From Alphaproteobacteria bacterium (GTDB lineage Bacteria > Pseudomonadota > Alphaproteobacteria > Micavibrionales > Micavibrionaceae), in NCBI GenBank assembly GCA_018399685.1, contig JAGYOK010000001.1, forward strand, positions 62,001 through 126,000: 64,000 nt of DNA, in the 5' to 3' direction. Positions within the stretch are counted from its first letter, which is position 1; every line of letters begins with the position of its first letter. Both the position numbers and the translations under genes were made by a program. The notes under the pieces were generated by a model. That model saw nothing but the letters and a program-made list of their open reading frames with translations, did not search any database and was not told where the DNA came from. Of the stretch, positions 61,802-64,000 are shown piece by piece.

Positions 61802-64000
61802 ATGTGCGCAGCAAAAACCAAAGCCTCAAACAACAAATTCAAAGAATATATCGCCGCTAATTCTATTGAAAGCTTCACAGGTAAAAAACGTGTCCGTCGT
61901 AATTTTGGACATATCAATGAAGTTGCGCAAATGCCAAACCTTATTGAATTGCAACGTGAATCTTACGAACGTTTTCAGCAAAAAGATATTCCTGCCGATC
62001 AGCGAGAAATTACAGGGCTTGAGGAAGTTTTTGCTTCTGTTTTCCCAATCCGTGATTTCAGTGATAAAGCCGAGATCGACTTTGTTAAGTACGAATTTGA
62101 AGAGCCTAAATATGACGTTGATGAATGCCGTCAGCGCGGAATGACCTATGCTGCGCCATTACGTGTTACTCTGCGTTTATCCGTTTTTGATGTTGATGAG
62201 GATACGGGGCTGCGCTCTATCCGCGACATTAAAGAGCAAGACGTCTACATGGTAGATATGCCAATGATGACAGAAAATGGTACTTTTGTTGTCAACGGTA
62301 CCGAGCGTGTTATCGTATCCCAGATGCACCGCTCCCCCGGTGTGTTCTTCGATCACGATGGTGGAAAAACTCACGTTTCCGGCAAATACCTGTTCTCTGC
62401 ACGTGTTATTCCTTATCGTGGGTCATGGCTGGATTTTGAATTCGATGCGAAAGATCTTATGTATGTGCGTATCGACCGCCGCCGTAAATTGCCGTTGACT
62501 ACTTTCCTTCGTTGTCTTGATAGTGCCGAAACCCAGAAGCTCCGCGCTGAAGCTTTGGAAAACGATGAAGAAATCGATCCATTGATGGTTCAAGGAATGT
62601 CCAACGAAGAAATTTTGGCTAATTTCTACAAAGTTGTTGTGTATACAAAAACCAAAAAAGGCTGGAAAACCCCATTTGATGGCGAACGTTTACGTGGCGT
62701 AAAGATGCCATTTGACTTGATAGATGCCAAGACTGGCAAAGTCGTCATGGAAGAGGGTGAAAAAATGACGGCCCGCAAAGCCAGCAAACTGTCTGAAGAC
62801 GGCTTAAAAGAGGTAATAGTTCAGGAGCCTCAGCTTGTTGGACGTTTTCTTGCAAAAGACATATATGACATGAATACTGGACTGGTTATGTTCGAAGCCG
62901 GTTATGAATTGGTAGAAGGTGACTTTGAAAAGCTGGCCGAAGCCGAGGTTGAGGAAATAGGGATTTTGGCTATTGATTATCTCAATGTTGGCCCATATAT
63001 GCGTAATACTCTTCTGGCGGATAAATGTGATACACGCGAAGAGGCATTGATTGATATTTATCGCGTTATGCGTCCGGGTGAGCCGCCAACAGTTGAATCA
63101 GCACAAGCGCTGTTTGACTCATTGTTCTTCGATGCCGAGCGTTATGATCTTTCTCCGGTTGGCCGCGTAAAAATGAATGCTCGCCTTGATTTGGAGGCCG
63201 AAGATCAGTTCCGCGTTCTTTGCAAGGCAGATATTCTGGCTATCGTAAAATACATGCATGGCCTAAGAGACGGTCAAGGTGAGGTCGATGATATTGACAA
63301 CCTCGGTAACCGCCGCGTTCGCTCTGTTGGTGAGTTAATGGAAAATCAGGTTCGCATCGGTCTTCTTCGTATGGAGCGTGCTATCCGTGAGCGCATGAGC
63401 TCGGTTGATATTGACACTTATATGCCGCATGACTTGATAAATTCCAAGCCTGCGCAAGCTGCTGTGCGTGAGTTTTTTGGCTCATCCCAGCTTTCGCAGT
63501 TTATGGATCAGACCAACCCGCTATCTGAGATTACCCATAAGCGCCGCCTGTCTGCTTTAGGACCGGGTGGTCTAACTCGTGAGCGAGCAGGATTTGAAGT
63601 TCGTGACGTGCACCCAACACACTATGGTCGTATTTGTCCGATTGAAACTCCTGAAGGCCCGAACATCGGTTTGATTAACTCTTTGGCTACTTTTGCCCGC
63701 GTGAACCAGTATGGCTTTATCGAAAGCCCTTACCGTAAGGTGGTTGACGGTAAAGTGACCTCAGAAGTGGTTTATATGTCTGCAATGCAAGAAGCCAAAT
63801 ACACAATCGCTCAGGCTAATGCGATACTGACAGAAGAGGGTGGTTTTGAAAAAGACCTTATCTCTTGCCGTCAGGCTGGTGAGAACGTGATGTCTATACC
63901 TGACCAGATTGATTACATGGACGTTTCACCAAAGCAGATGGTATCAGTTGCCGCAGCGTTGATTCCGTTTCTTGAAAATGACGATGCGAACCGTGCTTTG
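61802..64000 (+). CDS. rpoB: RNA polymerase beta subunit, 3'-truncated by the window edge
   Basis: Not in the ORF track, but open from ATG 61802 to the last base (733 codons). AGGTAGGATC precedes the start. The translation has the beta-subunit regions [17 protein letters not shown] at the start, [17 protein letters not shown] and [20 protein letters not shown] in the first third, and [25 protein letters not shown] further on; the latter is the rifampicin-binding cluster I region, with the usual residues Asp, His, Arg and Ser in place, so no resistance change is evident. [17 protein letters not shown] follows. About 650 residues remain outside the window, where rpoC would be expected. Confidence 0.98.
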   Translation, partial: MCAAKTKASNNKFKEYIAANSIESFTGKKRVRRNFGHINEVAQMPNLIELQRESYERFQQKDIPADQREITGLEEVFASVFPIRDFSDKAEIDFVKYEFEEPKYDVDECRQRGMTYAAPLRVTLRLSVFDVDEDTGLRSIRDIKEQDVYMVDMPMMTENGTFVVNGTERVIVSQMHRSPGVFFDHDGGKTHVSGKYLFSARVIPYRGSWLDFEFDAKDLMYVRIDRRRKLPLTTFLRCLDSAETQKLRAEALENDEEIDPLMVQGMSNEEILANFYKVVVYTKTKKGWKTPFDGERLRGVKMPFDLIDAKTGKVVMEEGEKMTARKASKLSEDGLKEVIVQEPQLVGRFLAKDIYDMNTGLVMFEAGYELVEGDFEKLAEAEVEEIGILAIDYLNVGPYMRNTLLADKCDTREEALIDIYRVMRPGEPPTVESAQALFDSLFFDAERYDLSPVGRVKMNARLDLEAEDQFRVLCKADILAIVKYMHGLRDGQGEVDDIDNLGNRRVRSVGELMENQVRIGLLRMERAIRERMSSVDIDTYMPHDLINSKPAQAAVREFFGSSQLSQFMDQTNPLSEITHKRRLSALGPGGLTRERAGFEVRDVHPTHYGRICPIETPEGPNIGLINSLATFARVNQYGFIESPYRKVVDGKVTSEVVYMSAMQEAKYTIAQANAILTEEGGFEKDLISCRQAGENVMSIPDQIDYMDVSPKQMVSVAAALIPFLENDDANRAL

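Noticed and set aside
61866-62144. 92-codon plus-strand ORF, and 62177-62498 ORFs
   Set aside because: Out-of-frame shadows inside rpoB, which the track omits because it runs off the window.
1-64000. tRNA genes, CRISPR arrays, insertion sequences
   Set aside because: I looked for TTCGAAT-type tRNA arms, regularly spaced repeats and transposase-like motifs on both strands by eye and saw none; tRNAscan-SE and ISfinder would be decisive.

Overview
This window looks like a chromosomal segment of a Gram-negative bacterium of moderate to low G+C, most likely an alphaproteobacterium. The evidence is gene order and gene content: topA-rnr-rpmG, lspA-DUF3035-M16-M16, crcB-RluA-ATP12, a mitochondrial-type ATP12 assembly factor, a phasin with TGC-N3-GCA operators, and HldE for inner-core LPS heptose. 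A more exact placement (for example a Micavibrio-like or other uncultured lineage) is only a guess. I saw no tRNA, rRNA, CRISPR array, prophage or transposase. The window opens inside rnd (RNase D) and closes inside rpoB, which is absent from the ORF track but reads open from 61802 to the last base.

Layout. 1-10.3 kb is housekeeping: rnd, a SixA-like phosphatase, rpmG, rnr, a small orphan, topA, dprA, plsY and pyrB, with a BIME-like pair of palindromes between dprA and plsY. 10.4-23.1 kb is the main accessory region. It holds a prepilin peptidase, a lone receiver protein, and an eight-gene plus-strand series: lipoprotein secretin, Ig-repeat periplasmic protein, GspE/PilB-type ATPase, GspF/PilC-type platform protein, two bitopic assembly proteins and two prepilin-like proteins. 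A convergent hybrid histidine kinase follows. Together these look like a divergent type IV (IVb-like) pilus or pseudopilus secretion machine. 23-31.4 kb holds asd, ATP12, an AsmA-like protein, an RluC-type pseudouridine synthase, crcB, an EamA transporter, nadA-nadC and a GxxExxY protein. 31.7-44 kb, all minus strand, holds a membrane-bound spermidine-synthase-like protein, a small membrane protein, mutL, a pentapeptide-repeat protein, pgi, two M16 peptidase genes, a DUF3035 lipoprotein and lspA.

44-58 kb holds ribF, ileS, a cation diffusion facilitator, a LapG-like protease fused to a GspE-N-like domain, hldE, two lipoproteins (one FlgO-like), a third prepilin-like protein directly behind a SPOR-domain D,D-carboxypeptidase, a phasin and mtnC. 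58.3-64 kb is the rplK-rplA / rplJ-rplL / rpoB block. It is split by a terminator and by an opposite-strand gene with Clp-N-like repeats. It also carries a 16-codon leader ORF before rplK and an attenuator-like hairpin before rplJ.

The best candidates for something little described are the 10.4-21.1 kb pilus-like locus with its atypical prepilin family (leader followed by a hydrophobic helix without the usual Glu5), its remote third paralogue at 54 kb, and the GspE-N/C93 protease fusion. All function calls come from reading the sequence; no database search was possible.
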